NCBI GenBank assembly: GCA_015183035.1
Contig: JACZZP010000025.1
Location: 1-64,000 of the forward strand
DNA: 64,000 bases
Origin: Meloidogyne chitwoodi
Lineage: Eukaryota; Nematoda; Chromadorea; Rhabditida; Meloidogynidae
Direction of reading: 5' to 3'
Within the stretch, counting starts at the first letter, position 1. Each line of letters starts with the position of its first letter. The translations under genes were made by a program, and so were the position numbers. The notes below the pieces were generated by a model. It was not told the DNA's origin and made no database searches. It was given only the letters and a program-made list of their open reading frames with translations. This document shows, in pieces, positions 11,801 through 26,800 of this stretch.

Positions 11801-14800
11801 CAATCAATTATTTTTTATAAAAATTTATAATACATATAAATATTATTAACAAAGAAATAAAATAATAAGAATAAGAGAAGATTATAGAAAATCACTGTCT
11901 TGACCTGTGATGATAAATTCATGTATAATTATTTAAAATTAAGAAATTAATCTCTATAAGAAGCACCTAAAAATGCGATTTATGATATACTTATTTTTCT
12001 TCTAAAATTTTAAAATTTATAAAATATAAAAAATTAATTAAATTTAATTCAATCAATTATTTTTATAAAAATTTATAATACATATAAATATTATTAACAA
12101 AGAAATAAAATAATAAGAATAAGAGAAGATTATAGAAAATCACTGTCTTGACCTGTGATGATAAATTCATGTATAATTATTTAAAATTAAGAAATTAATC
12201 TCTATAAGAAGCACCTAAAAATGCGATTTATGATATATTTATTTTTCTTCTAAAATTTTAAAATTTTATAAAATATAAAAAATAATTAAATTTAATTCAA
12301 TCAATTATTTTTTATAAAAATTTATAATACATATAAATATTATTAACAAAGAAATAAAATAATAAGAATAAGAGAAGATTATAGAAAATCACTGTCTTGA
12401 CCTGTGATGATAAATTCATGTATAATTATTTAAAATTAAGAAATTAATCTCTATAAGAAGCACCTAAAAATGCGATTTATGATATACTTATTTTTCTTCT
12501 AAAATTTTAAAATTTATAAAATATAAAAAATTAATTAAATTTAATTCAATCAATTATTTTTATAAAAATTTATAATACATATAAATATTATTAACAAAGA
12601 AATAAAATAATAAGAATAAGAGAAGATTATAGAAAATCACTGTCTTGACCTGTGATGATAAATTCATGTATAATTATTTAAAATTAAGAAATTAATCTCT
12701 ATAAGAAGCACCTAAAAATGCGATTTATGATATACTTATTTTTCTTCTAAAATTTTAAAATTTATAAAATATAAAAAATTAATTAAATTTAATTCAATCA
12801 ATTATTTTTATAAAAATTTATAATACATATAAATATTATTAACAAAGAAATAAAATAATAAGAATAAGAGAAGATTATAGAAAATCACTGTCTTGACCTG
12901 TGATGATAAATTCATGTATAATTATTTAAAATTAAGAAATTAATCTCTATAAGAAGCACCTAAAAATGCGATTTATGATATACTTATTTTTCTTCTAAAA
13001 TTTTAAAATTTATAAAATATAAAAAATTAATTAAATTTAATTCAATCAATTATTTTTATAAAAATTTATAATACATATAAATATTATTAACAAAGAAATA
13101 AAATAATAAGAATAAGAGAAGATTATAGAAAATCACTGTCTTGACCTGTGATGATAAATTCATGTATAATTATTTAAAATTAAGAAATTAATCTCTATAA
13201 GAAGCACCTAAAAATGCGATTTATGATATACTTATTTTTCTTCTAAAATTTTAAAATTTTATAAAATATAAAAAATAATTAAATTTAATTCAATCAATTA
13301 TTTTTTATAAAAATTTATAATACATATAAATATTATTAACAAAGAAATAAAATAATAAGAATAAGAGAAGATTATAGAAAATCACTGTCTTGACCTGTGA
13401 TGATAAATTCATGTATAATTATTTAAAATTAAGAAATTAATCTCTATAAGAAGCACCTAAAAATGCGATTTATGATATACTTATTTTTCTTCTAAAATTT
13501 TAAAATTTTATAAAATATAAAAAATAATTAAATTTAATTCAATCAAATATTTTTTATAAAAATTTATAATACATATAAATATTATTAACAAAGAAATAAA
13601 ATAATAAGAATAAGAGAAGATTATAGAAAATCACTGTCTTGACCTGTGATGATAAATTCATGTATAATTATTTAAAATTAAGAAATTAATCTCTATAAGA
13701 AGCACCTAAAAATGCGATTTATGATATACTTATTTTTCTTCTAAAATTTTAAAATTTATAAAATATAAAAAATTAATTAAATTTAATTCAATCAATTATT
13801 TTTATAAAAATTTATAATACATATAAATATTATTAACAAAGAAATAAAATAATAAGAATAAGAGAAGATTATAGAAAATCACTGTCTTGACCTGTGATGA
13901 TAAATTCATGTATAATAATTTAAAATTAAGAAATTAATCTCTATAAGAAGCACCTAAAAATGCGATTTATGATATACTTATTTTTCTTCTAAAATTTTAA
14001 AATTTTATAAAATATAAAAAATAATTAAATTTAATTCAATCAATTATTTTTTATAAAAATTTATAATACATATAAATATTATTAACAAAGAAATAAAATA
14101 ATAAGAATAAGAGAAGATTATAGAAAATCACTGTCTTGACCTGTGATGATAAATTCATGTATAATTATTTAAAATTAAGAAATTAATCTCTATAAGAAGC
14201 ACCTAAAAATGCGATTTATGATATACTTATTTTTCTTCTAAAATTTTAAAATTTATAAAATATAAAAAATTAATTAAATTTAATTCAATCAATTATTTTT
14301 ATAAAAATTTATAATACATATAAATATTATTAACAAATTATATAAAATAATAAGAATAAGAGAAGATTATAGAAAATCACTGTCTTGACCTGTGATGATA
14401 AATTCATGTATAATTATTTAAAATTAAGAAATTAATCTCTATAAGATGCCCCTAAAAATGCGACTTATGATATACTTATTTTTCTTCTAAAATTTTAAAA
14501 TTTTATAAAATATAAAAAATAATTAAATTTAATTCAATCAATTATTTTTATAAAAATTTATAATACATATAAATATTATTAACAAAGTATATAAAATAAT
14601 AAGAATAAGAGAAGATTATAGAAAATCACTGTCTTGACCTGTGATGATAAATTCGGCCATATGTATGTAAATTAAGATTTTAAAACAATAAGAAAACTAA
14701 AAAAATATATTTTTTAATATACTTATTTTTATTCTAAATTTTAAAAATTTATAAAATATAAAAAATTAATTAAATTTAATTCAATCAATTATTTTTTATA

Positions 14801-17800
14801 AAAATTTATAATACATATAAATATTATTAACAAAGTATATAAAATACTAAGAATAAGAGAAGATTATAGAAAATCACTGTCTTGACCTGTGATGATAAAT
14901 TCATGTATAATTATTTAAAATTAAGAAATTAATCTCTATAAGAAGCCCATAAAAATGCGATTTATGATATACTTATTTTTCTTCTAAAATTTTAAAATTT
15001 ATAAAATATAAAAAATTAATTAAATTTAATTCAATCAATTATTTTTATAAAAATTTATAATACATATAAATATTATTAAAAAAGTATATAAAATAATAAG
15101 AATAAGAGAAGATTATAGAAAATCACTGTCTTGACCTGTGATGATAAATTCATGTATAATTATTTAAAATTAAGAAATTAATCTCTATAAGATGCCCCTA
15201 AAAATGCGACTTATGATATACTTATTTTTCTTCTAAAATTTTAAAATTTATAAAATATAAAAAATTAATTAAATTTAATTCAATCAATTATTTTTTATAA
15301 AAATTTATAATACATATAAATATTATTAACAAAGTAAATAAAATAATAAGAATAAGAGAAGATTATAGAAAATCACTGTCTTGACCTGTGATGATAAATT
15401 CGGCCATATGTATGTAAATTAAGATTTTAAAACAATAAGAAAACTAAAAAAATATATTTTTTAATATAATTATTTTTCTTCTAAAATTTTAAAATTTTAT
15501 AAAATATAAAAAATAATTAAATTTAATTCAATCAATTATTTTTTATAAAAATTTATAATACATATAAATATTATTAACAAAGAAATAAAATAATAAGAAT
15601 AAGAGAAGATTATAGAAAATCACTGTCTTGACCTGTGATGATAAATTCATGTATAATTATTTAAAATTAAGAAATTAATCTCTATAAGAAGTCCCTAAAA
15701 ATGCGATTTATGATATACTTATTTTTCTTCTAAAATTTTAAAATTTATAAAATATAAAAAATTAATTAAATTTAATTCAATCAATTATTTTTTATAAAAA
15801 TTTATAATACATATAAATATTATTAACAAAGAAATAAAATAATAAGAATAAGAGAAGATTATAGAAAATCACTGTCTTGACCTGTGATGATAAATTCATG
15901 TATAATTATTTAAAATTAAGAAATTAATCTCTATAAGAAGCACCTAAAAATGCGATTTATGATATACTTATTTTTCTTCTAAAATTTTAAAATTTATAAA
16001 ATATAAAAAATTAATTAAATTTAATTCAATCAATTATTTTTATAAAAATTTATAATACATATAAATATTATTAACAAAGTATATAAAATAATAAGAATAA
16101 GAGAAGATTATAGAAAATCACTGTCTTGACCTGTGATGATAAATTCATGTATAATTATTTAAAATTAAGAAATTAAACTCTATAAGAGCCCCTAAAAATG
16201 CGACTTATGGTATACTTATTTTTCTTCTAAAATTTTAAAATTTATAAAATATAAAAAATTAATTAAATTTAATTCAATCAATTATTTTTTATAAAAATTT
16301 ATAATACATATAAATATTATTAACAAAGTATATAAAATAATAAGAATAAGAGAAGATTATAGAAAATCACTGTATTGACCTTTGATGATAAATTCATGTA
16401 TAATTATTTAAAATTAAGAAATTAATCTCTATAAGAAGCCCCTAAAAATGCGATTTATAATATACTTATTTTTCTTCTAAAATTTTAAAATTTATACAAT
16501 ATAAAAATTAAATTTAATTCAATCAATTATTTCTTATAAAAATTAATAATACAAATACATATTATTAACAAATTAAATAAAATAATAAGAATAAGAGAAG
16601 ATTATAGAAAATCACTGTCTTGACCTGTGATGATAAATTCATGTATAATTATTTAAAATTAAGAAATTAAACTCTATAAGAGCCCCTAAAAATGCGATTT
16701 ATAATATACTTATTTTTCTTCTAAAATTTTAAAATTTATACAATATAAAAAATTATTTAAATTTAATTCAATCAATTATTTCTTATAAAAATTAATAATA
16801 CAAATACATATTATTAACAAATTAAATAAAATAATAAGAATAAGAGAAGATTATAGAAAATCACTGTCTTGACCTGTGATGATAAATTCATGTATAATTA
16901 TTTAAAATTAAGAAATTAATCTCTATAAGAAGCACCTAAAAATGCGATTTATGATATACTTATTTTTCTTCTAAAATTTTAAAATTTATAAAATATAAAA
17001 AATTAATTAAATTTAATTCAATCAATTATTTTTATAAAAATTTATAATACATATAAATATTATTAACAAAGAAATAAAATAATAAGAATAAGAGAAGATT
17101 ATAGAAAATCACTGTCTTGACCTGTGATGATAAATTCATGTATAATTATTTAAAATTAAGAAATTAATCTCTATAAGAAGCACCTAAAAATGCGATTTAT
17201 GATATACTTATTTTTCTTCTAAAATTTTAAAATTTATAAAATATAAAAAATTAATTAAATTTAATTCAATCAATTATTTTTATAAAAATTTATAATACAT
17301 ATAAATATTATTAACAAATTATATAAAATAATAAGAATAAGAGAAGATTATAGAAAATCACTGTCTTGACCTGTGATGATAAATTCATGTATAATTATTT
17401 AAAATTAAGAAATTAATCTCTATAAGATGCCCCTAAAAATGCGACTTATGATATACTTATTTTTCTTCTAAAATTTTAAAATTTTATAAAATATAAAAAA
17501 TAATTAAATTTAATTCAATCAATTATTTTTATAAAAATTTATAATACATATAAATATTATTAACAAAGTATATAAAATAATAAGAATAAGAGAAGATTAT
17601 AGAAAATCACTGTCTTGACCTGTGATGATAAATTCGGCCATATGTATGTAAATTAAGATTTTAAAACAATAAGAAAACTAAAAAAATATATTTTTTAATA
17701 TACTTATTTTTATTCTAAATTTTAAAAATTTATAAAATATAAAAAATTAATTAAATTTAATTCAATCAATTATTTTTTATAAAAATTTATAATACATATA

Positions 17801-20800
17801 AATATTATTAACAAAGTATATAAAATACTAAGAATAAGAGAAGATTATAGAAAATCACTGTCTTGACCTGTGATGATAAATTCATGTATAATTATTTAAA
17901 ATTAAGAAATTAATCTCTATAAGAAGCCCATAAAAATGCGATTTATGATATACTTATTTTTCTTCTAAAATTTTAAAATTTATAAAATATAAAAAATTAA
18001 TTAAATTTAATTCAATCAATTATTTTTATAAAAATTTATAATACATATAAATATTATTAAAAAAGTATATAAAATAATAAGAATAAGAGAAGATTATAGA
18101 AAATCACTGTCTTGACCTGTGATGATAAATTCATGTATAATTATTTAAAATTAAGAAATTAATCTCTATAAGATGCCCCTAAAAATGCGACTTATGATAT
18201 ACTTATTTTTCTTCTAAAATTTTAAAATTTATAAAATATAAAAAATTAATTAAATTTAATTCAATCAATTATTTTTTATAAAAATTTATAATACATATAA
18301 ATATTATTAACAAAGTAAATAAAATAATAAGAATAAGAGAAGATTATAGAAAATCACTGTCTTGACCTGTGATGATAAATTCGGCCATATGTATGTAAAT
18401 TAAGATTTTAAAACAATAAGAAAACTAAAAAAATATATTTTTTAATATAATTATTTTTCTTCTAAAATTTTAAAATTTTATAAAATATAAAAAATAATTA
18501 AATTTAATTCAATCAATTATTTTTTATAAAAATTTATAATACATATAAATATTATTAACAAAGAAATAAAATAATAAGAATAAGAGAAGATTATAGAAAA
18601 TCACTGTCTTGACCTGTGATGATAAATTCATGTATAATTATTTAAAATTAAGAAATTAATCTCTATAAGAAGTCCCTAAAAATGCGATTTATGATATACT
18701 TATTTTTCTTCTAAAATTTTAAAATTTATAAAATATAAAAAATTAATTAAATTTAATTCAATCAATTATTTTTTATAAAAATTTATAATACATATAAATA
18801 TTATTAACAAAGAAATAAAATAATAAGAATAAGAGAAGATTATAGAAAATCACTGTCTTGACCTGTGATGATAAATTCATGTATAATTATTTAAAATTAA
18901 GAAATTAATCTCTATAAGAAGCACCTAAAAATGCGATTTATGATATACTTATTTTTCTTCTAAAATTTTAAAATTTATAAAATATAAAAAATTAATTAAA
19001 TTTAATTCAATCAATTATTTTTATAAAAATTTATAATACATATAAATATTATTAACAAAGTATATAAAATAATAAGAATAAGAGAAGATTATAGAAAATC
19101 ACTGTCTTGACCTGTGATGATAAATTCATGTATAATTATTTAAAATTAAGAAATTAAACTCTATAAGAGCCCCTAAAAATGCGACTTATGGTATACTTAT
19201 TTTTCTTCTAAAATTTTAAAATTTATAAAATATAAAAAATTAATTAAATTTAATTCAATCAATTATTTTTTATAAAAATTTATAATACATATAAATATTA
19301 TTAACAAAGTATATAAAATAATAAGAATAAGAGAAGATTATAGAAAATCACTGTATTGACCTTTGATGATAAATTCATGTATAATTATTTAAAATTAAGA
19401 AATTAATCTCTATAAGAAGCCCCTAAAAATGCGATTTATAATATACTTATTTTTCTTCTAAAATTTTAAAATTTATACAATATAAAAATTAAATTTAATT
19501 CAATCAATTATTTCTTATAAAAATTAATAATACAAATACATATTATTAACAAATTAAATAAAATAATAAGAATAAGAGAAGATTATAGAAAATCACTGTC
19601 TTGACCTGTGATGATAAATTCATGTATAATTATTTAAAATTAAGAAATTAAACTCTATAAGAGCCCCTAAAAATGCGATTTATAATATACTTATTTTTCT
19701 TCTAAAATTTTAAAATTTATACAATATAAAAAATTATTTAAATTTAATTCAATCAATTATTTCTTATAAAAATTAATAATACAAATACATATTATTAACA
19801 AATTAAATAAAATAATAAGAATAAGAGAAGATTATAGAAAATCACTGTCTTGACCTGTGATGATAAATTCATGGATAATTATTTAAAATTAAGAAATTAA
19901 ACTCTATAAGAGCCCCTAAAAATGCGATTTATAATATACTTATTTTTCTTCTAAAATTTTAAAATTTATAAAATATAAAAAATTATTTAAATTTAATTCA
20001 ATCAATTATTTCTTATAAAAATTAATAATACAAATAAATATTATTAACAAATTAAATAAAATAATAAGAATAAGAGAAGATTATAGAAAATCACTGTCTT
20101 GACCTGTGATGATAAATTCATGTATAATTATTTAAAATTAAGAAATTAAACTCTATAAGAGCCCCTAAAAATGCGATTTATAATATACTTATTTTTCTTC
20201 TAAAATTTTAAAATTTATACAATATAAAAAATTATTTAAATTTAATTCAATCAATTATTTCTTATAAAAATTAATAATACAAATACATATTATTAACAAA
20301 TTAAATAAAATAATAAGAATAAGAGAAGATTATAGAAAATCACTGTCTTGACCTGTGATGATAAATTCATGTATAATTATTTAAAATTAAGAAATTAATC
20401 TCTATAAAAAGCCCCTAAAAATGCGACTTATGGATATACTTATTTTTCTTCTAAAATTTTAAAATTTATAAAATATAAAAAATTAATTAAATTTAATTCA
20501 ATCAATTATTTTTATAAAAATTTATAATACATATAAATATTATTAACAAAGTATATAAAATAATAAGAATAAGAGAAGATTATAGAAAATCACTGTATTG
20601 ACCTTTGATGATAAATTCATGTATAATTATTTAAAATTAAGAAATTAATCTCTATAAGAAGCCCCTAAAAATGCGACTTATGGTATACTTATTTTTCTTC
20701 TAAAATTTTAAAATTTATAAAATATAAAAAATTAATTAAATTTAATTCAATCAATTATTTTTATAAAAATTTATAATACATATAAATATTATTAACAAAG

Positions 20801-23800
20801 TATATAAAATAATAAGAATAAGAGAAGATTATAGAAAATCACTGTCTTGACCTGTGATGATAAATTCATGTATAATTATTTAAAATTAAGAAATTAAACT
20901 CTATAAGAGCCCCTAAAAATGCGACTTATGGTATACTTATTTTTCTTCTAAAATTTTAAAATTTATAAAATATAAAAAATTAATTAAATTTAATTCAATC
21001 AATTATTTTTTATAAAAATTTATAATACATATAAATATTATTAACAAAGTATATAAAATAATAAGAATAAGAGAAGATTATAGAAAATCACTGTATTGAC
21101 CTTTGATGATAAATTCATGTATAATTATTTAAAATTAAGAAATTAATCTCTATAAGAAGCCCCTAAAAATGCGATTTATAATATACTTATTTTTCTTCTA
21201 AAATTTTAAAATTTATACAATATAAAAATTAAATTTAATTCAATCAATTATTTCTTATAAAAATTAATAATACAAATACATATTATTAACAAATTAAATA
21301 AAATAATAAGAATAAGAGAAGATTATAGAAAATCACTGTCTTGACCTGTGATGATAAATTCATGTATAATTATTTAAAATTAAGAAATTAATCTCTATAA
21401 GAAGCCCCTAAAAATGCGATTTATAATATACTTATTTTTCTTCTAAAATTTTAAAATTTATACAATATAAAAATTATTAAATTTAATTCAATCAATTATT
21501 TCTTATAAAAATTAATAATACAAATACATATTATTAACAAATTAAATAAAATAATAAGAATAAGAGAAGATTATAGAAAATCACTGTCTTGACCTGTGAT
21601 GATAAATTCATGTATAATTATTTAAAATTAAGAAATTAAACTCTATAAGAGCCCCTAAAAATGCGATTTATAATATACTTATTTTTCTTCTAAAATTTTA
21701 AAATTTATACAATATAAAAAATTATTTAAATTTAATTCAATCAATTATTTCTTATAAAAATTAATAATACAAATACATATTATTAACAAATTAAATAAAA
21801 TAATAAGAATAAGAGAAGATTATAGAAAATCACTGTCTTGACCTGTGATGATAAATTCATGGATAATTATTTAAAATTAAGAAATTAAACTCTATAAGAG
21901 CCCCTAAAAATGCGATTTATAATATACTTATTTTTCTTCTAAAATTTTAAAATTTATAAAATATAAAAAATTAATTAAATTTAATTCAATCAATTATTTC
22001 TTATAAAAATTAATAATACATATAAATATTATTAACAAATTAAATAAAATAATAAGAATAAGAGAAGATTATAGAAAATCACTGTCTTGACCTGTGATGA
22101 TAAATTCATGTATAATTATTTAAAATTAAGAAATTAAACTCTATAAGAGCCCCTAAAAATGCGATTTATAATATACTTATTTTTCTTCTAAAATTTTAAA
22201 ATTTATAAAATATAAAAAATTAATTAAATTTAATTCAATCAATTATTTTTATAAAAATTTATAATACATATAAATATTATTAACAAAGTATATAAAATAA
22301 TAAGAATAAGAGAAGATTATAGAAAATCACTGTATTGACCTTTGATGATAAATTCATGTATAATTATTTAAAATTAAGAAATTAATCTCTATAAGAAGCC
22401 CCTAAAAATGCGACTTATGGTATACTTATTTTTCTTCTAAAATTTTAAAATTTATAAAATATAAAAAATTAATTAAATTTAATTCAATCAATTATTTTTA
22501 TAAAAATTTATAATACAAATACATATTATTAACAAATTAAATAAAATAATAAGAATAAGAGAAGATTATAGAAAATCACTGTCTTGACCTGTGATGATAA
22601 ATTCATGTATAATTATTTAAAATTAAGAAATTAATCTCTATAAGAAGCCCCTAAAAATGCGACTTATGGTATACTTATTTTTCTTCTAAAATTTTAAAAT
22701 TTATAAAATATAAAAAATTAATTAAATTTAATTCAATCAATTATTTTTATAAAAATTTATAATACATATAAATATTATTAACAAAGTATATAAAATAATA
22801 AGAATAAGAGAAGATTATAGAAAATCACTGTATTGACCTTTGATGATAAATTCATGTATAATTATTTAAAATTAAGAAATTAATCTCTATAAGAAGCCCC
22901 TAAAAATGCGACTTATGGTATACTTATTTTTCTTCTAAAATTTTAAAATTTATAAAATATAAAAAATTAATTAAATTTAATTCAATCAATTATTTTTTAT
23001 AAAAATTTATAATACATATAAATATTATTAACAAAGTATATAAAATAATAAGAATAAGAGAAGATTATAGAAAATCACTGTATTGACCTTTGATGATAAA
23101 TTCATGTAAAATATTTAAAATTAAGAAATTAATCTCTATAAGAAGCCCCTAAAAATGCGATTTATAATATACTTATTTTTCTTCTAAAATTTTAAAATTT
23201 ATACAATATAAAAATTAAATTTAATTCAATCAATTATTTCTTATAAAAATTAATAATACAAATACATATTATTAACAAATTAAATAAAATAATAAGAATA
23301 AGAGAAGATTATAGAAAATCACTGTCTTGACCTGTGATGATAAATTCATGTATAATTATTTAAAATTAAGAAATTAAACTCTATAAGAGCCCCTAAAAAT
23401 GCGATTTATAATATACTTATTTTTCTTCTAAAATTTTAAAATTTATAAAATATAAAAAATTATTTAAATTTAATTCAATCAATTATTTCTTATAAAAATT
23501 AATAATACAAATAAATATTATTAACAAATTAAATAAAATAATAAGAATAAGAGAAGATTATAGAAAATCACTGTCTTGACCTGTGATGATAAATTCATGT
23601 ATAATTATTTAAAATTAAGAAATTAATCTCTATAAGAAGCCCCTAAAAATGCGACTTATGGTATACTTATTTTTCTTCTAAAATTTTAAAATTTATAAAA
23701 TATAAAAAATTAATTAAATTTAATTCAATCAATTATTTCTTATAAAAATTAATAATACAAATACATATTATTAACAAATTAAATAAAATAATAAGAATAA

Positions 23801-26800
23801 GAGAAGATTATAGAAAATCACTGTCTTGACCTGTGATGATAAATTCATGTATAATTATTTAAAATTAAGAAATTAAACTCTATAAGAGCCCCTAAAAATG
23901 CGATTTATAATATACTTATTTTTCTTCTAAAATTTTAAAATTTATACAATATAAAAAATTATTTAAATTTAATTCAATCAATTATTTCTTATAAAAATTA
24001 ATAATACATATAAATATTATTAACAAAGTATATAAAATAATAAGAATAAGAGAAGATTATAAAAATCACTGTCTTGACCTGTGATGATAAATTCATGTAT
24101 AATTATTTAAAATTAAGAAATTAAACTCTATAAGAGCCCCTAAAAATGCGATTTATAATATACTTATTTTTCTTCTAAAATTTTAAAATTTATACAATAT
24201 AAAAAATTATTTAAATTTAATTCAATCAATTATTTTTTATAAAAATTTATAATACATATAAATATTATTAACAAAGTATATAAAATAATAAGAATAAGAG
24301 AAGATTATAGAAAATCACTGTATTGACCTTTGATGATAAATTCATGTATAATTATTTAAAATTAAGAAATTAATCTCTATAAGAAGCCCCTAAAAATGCG
24401 ATTTATAATATACTTATTTTTCTTCTAAAATTTTAAAATTTATACAATATAAAAATTAAATTTAATTCAATCAATTATTTCTTATAAAAATTAATAATAC
24501 AAATACATATTATTAACAAATTAAATAAAATAATAAGAATAAGAGAAGATTATAGAAAATCACTGTCTTGACCTGTGATGATAAATTCATGTATAATTAT
24601 TTAAAATTAAGAAATTAAACTCTATAAGAGCCCCTAAAAATGCGATTTATAATATACTTATTTTTCTTCTAAAATTTTAAAATTTATAAAATATAAAAAA
24701 TTATTTAAATTTAATTCAATCAATTATTTCTTATAAAAATTAATAATACAAATAAATATTATTAACAAATTAAATAAAATAATAAGAATAAGAGAAGATT
24801 ATAGAAAATCACTGTCTTGACCTGTGATGATAAATTCATGTATAATTATTTAAAATTAAGAAATTAATCTCTATAAGAAGCCCCTAAAAATGCGACTTAT
24901 GGTATACTTATTTTTCTTCTAAAATTTTAAAATTTATAAAATATAAAAAATTAATTAAATTTAATTCAATCAATTATTTCTTATAAAAATTAATAATACA
25001 AATACATATTATTAACAAATTAAATAAAATAATAAGAATAAGAGAAGATTATAGAAAATCACTGTCTTGACCTGTGATGATAAATTCATGTATAATTATT
25101 TAAAATTAAGAAATTAAACTCTATAAGAGCCCCTAAAAATGCGATTTATAATATACTTATTTTTCTTCTAAAATTTTAAAATTTATACAATATAAAAAAT
25201 TATTTAAATTTAATTCAATCAATTATTTCTTATAAAAATTAATAATACATATAAATATTATTAACAAAGTATATAAAATAATAAGAATAAGAGAAGATTA
25301 TAAAAATCACTGTCTTGACCTGTGATGATAAATTCATGTATAATTATTTAAAATTAAGAAATTAATCTCTATAAGAAGCCCCTAAAAATGCGATTTATAA
25401 TATACTTATTTTTCTTCTAAAATTTTAAAATTTATACAATATAAAAAATTAAATTTAATTCAATCAATTATTTCTTATAAAAATTAATAATACAAATACA
25501 TATTATTAACAAATTAAATAAAATAATAAGAATAAGAGAAGATTATAGAAAATCACTGTCTTGACCTGTGATGATAAATTCATGTATAATTATTTAAAAT
25601 TAAGAAATTAAACTCTATAAGAGCCCCTAAAAATGCGATTTATAATATACTTATTTTTCTTCTAAAATTTTAAAATTTATAAAATATAAAAAATTATTTA
25701 AATTTAATTCAATCAATTATTTCTTATAAAAATTAATAATACAAATAAATATTATTAACAAATTAAATAAAATAATAAGAATAAGAGAAGATTATAGAAA
25801 ATCACTGTCTTGACCTGTGATGATAAATTCATGTATAATTATTTAAAATTAAGAAATTAATCTCTATAAGAAGCCCCTAAAAATGCGACTTATGGTATAC
25901 TTATTTTTCTTCTAAAATTTTAAAATTTATAAAATATAAAAAATTAATTAAATTTAATTCAATCAATTATTTCTTATAAAAATTAATAATACAAATACAT
26001 ATTATTAACAAATTAAATAAAATAATAAGAATAAGAGAAGATTATAGAAAATCACTGTCTTGACCTGTGATGATAAATTCATGTATAATTATTTAAAATT
26101 AAGAAATTAAACTCTATAAGAGCCCCTAAAAATGCGATTTATAATATACTTATTTTTCTTCTAAAATTTTAAAATTTATAAAATATAAAAAATTAATTAA
26201 ATTTAATTCAATCAATTATTTTTATAAAAATTTATAATACATATAAATATTATTAACAAAGAAATAAAATAATAAGAATAAGAGAAGATTATAGAAAATC
26301 ACTGTCTTGACCTGTGATGATAAATTCATGTATAATTATTTAAAATTAAGAAATTAAACTCTATAAGAGCCCCTAAAAATGCGATTTATAATATACTTAT
26401 TTTTCTTCTAAAATTTTAAAATTTATACAATATAAAAAATTATTTAAATTTAATTCAATCAATTATTTCTTATAAAAATTAATAATACAAATAAATATTA
26501 TTAACAAATTAAATAAAATAATAAGAATAAGAGAAGATTATAGAAAATCACTGTCTTGACCTGTGATGATAAATTCATGTATAATTATTTAAAATTAAGA
26601 AATTAATCTCTATAAGAAGCCCCTAAAAATGCGACTTATGGTATACTTATTTTTCTTCTAAAATTTTAAAATTTATAAAATATAAAAAATTAATTAAATT
26701 TAATTCAATCAATTATTTCTTATAAAAATTAATAATACAAATACATATTATTAACAAATTAAATAAAATAATAAGAATAAGAGAAGATTATAGAAAATCA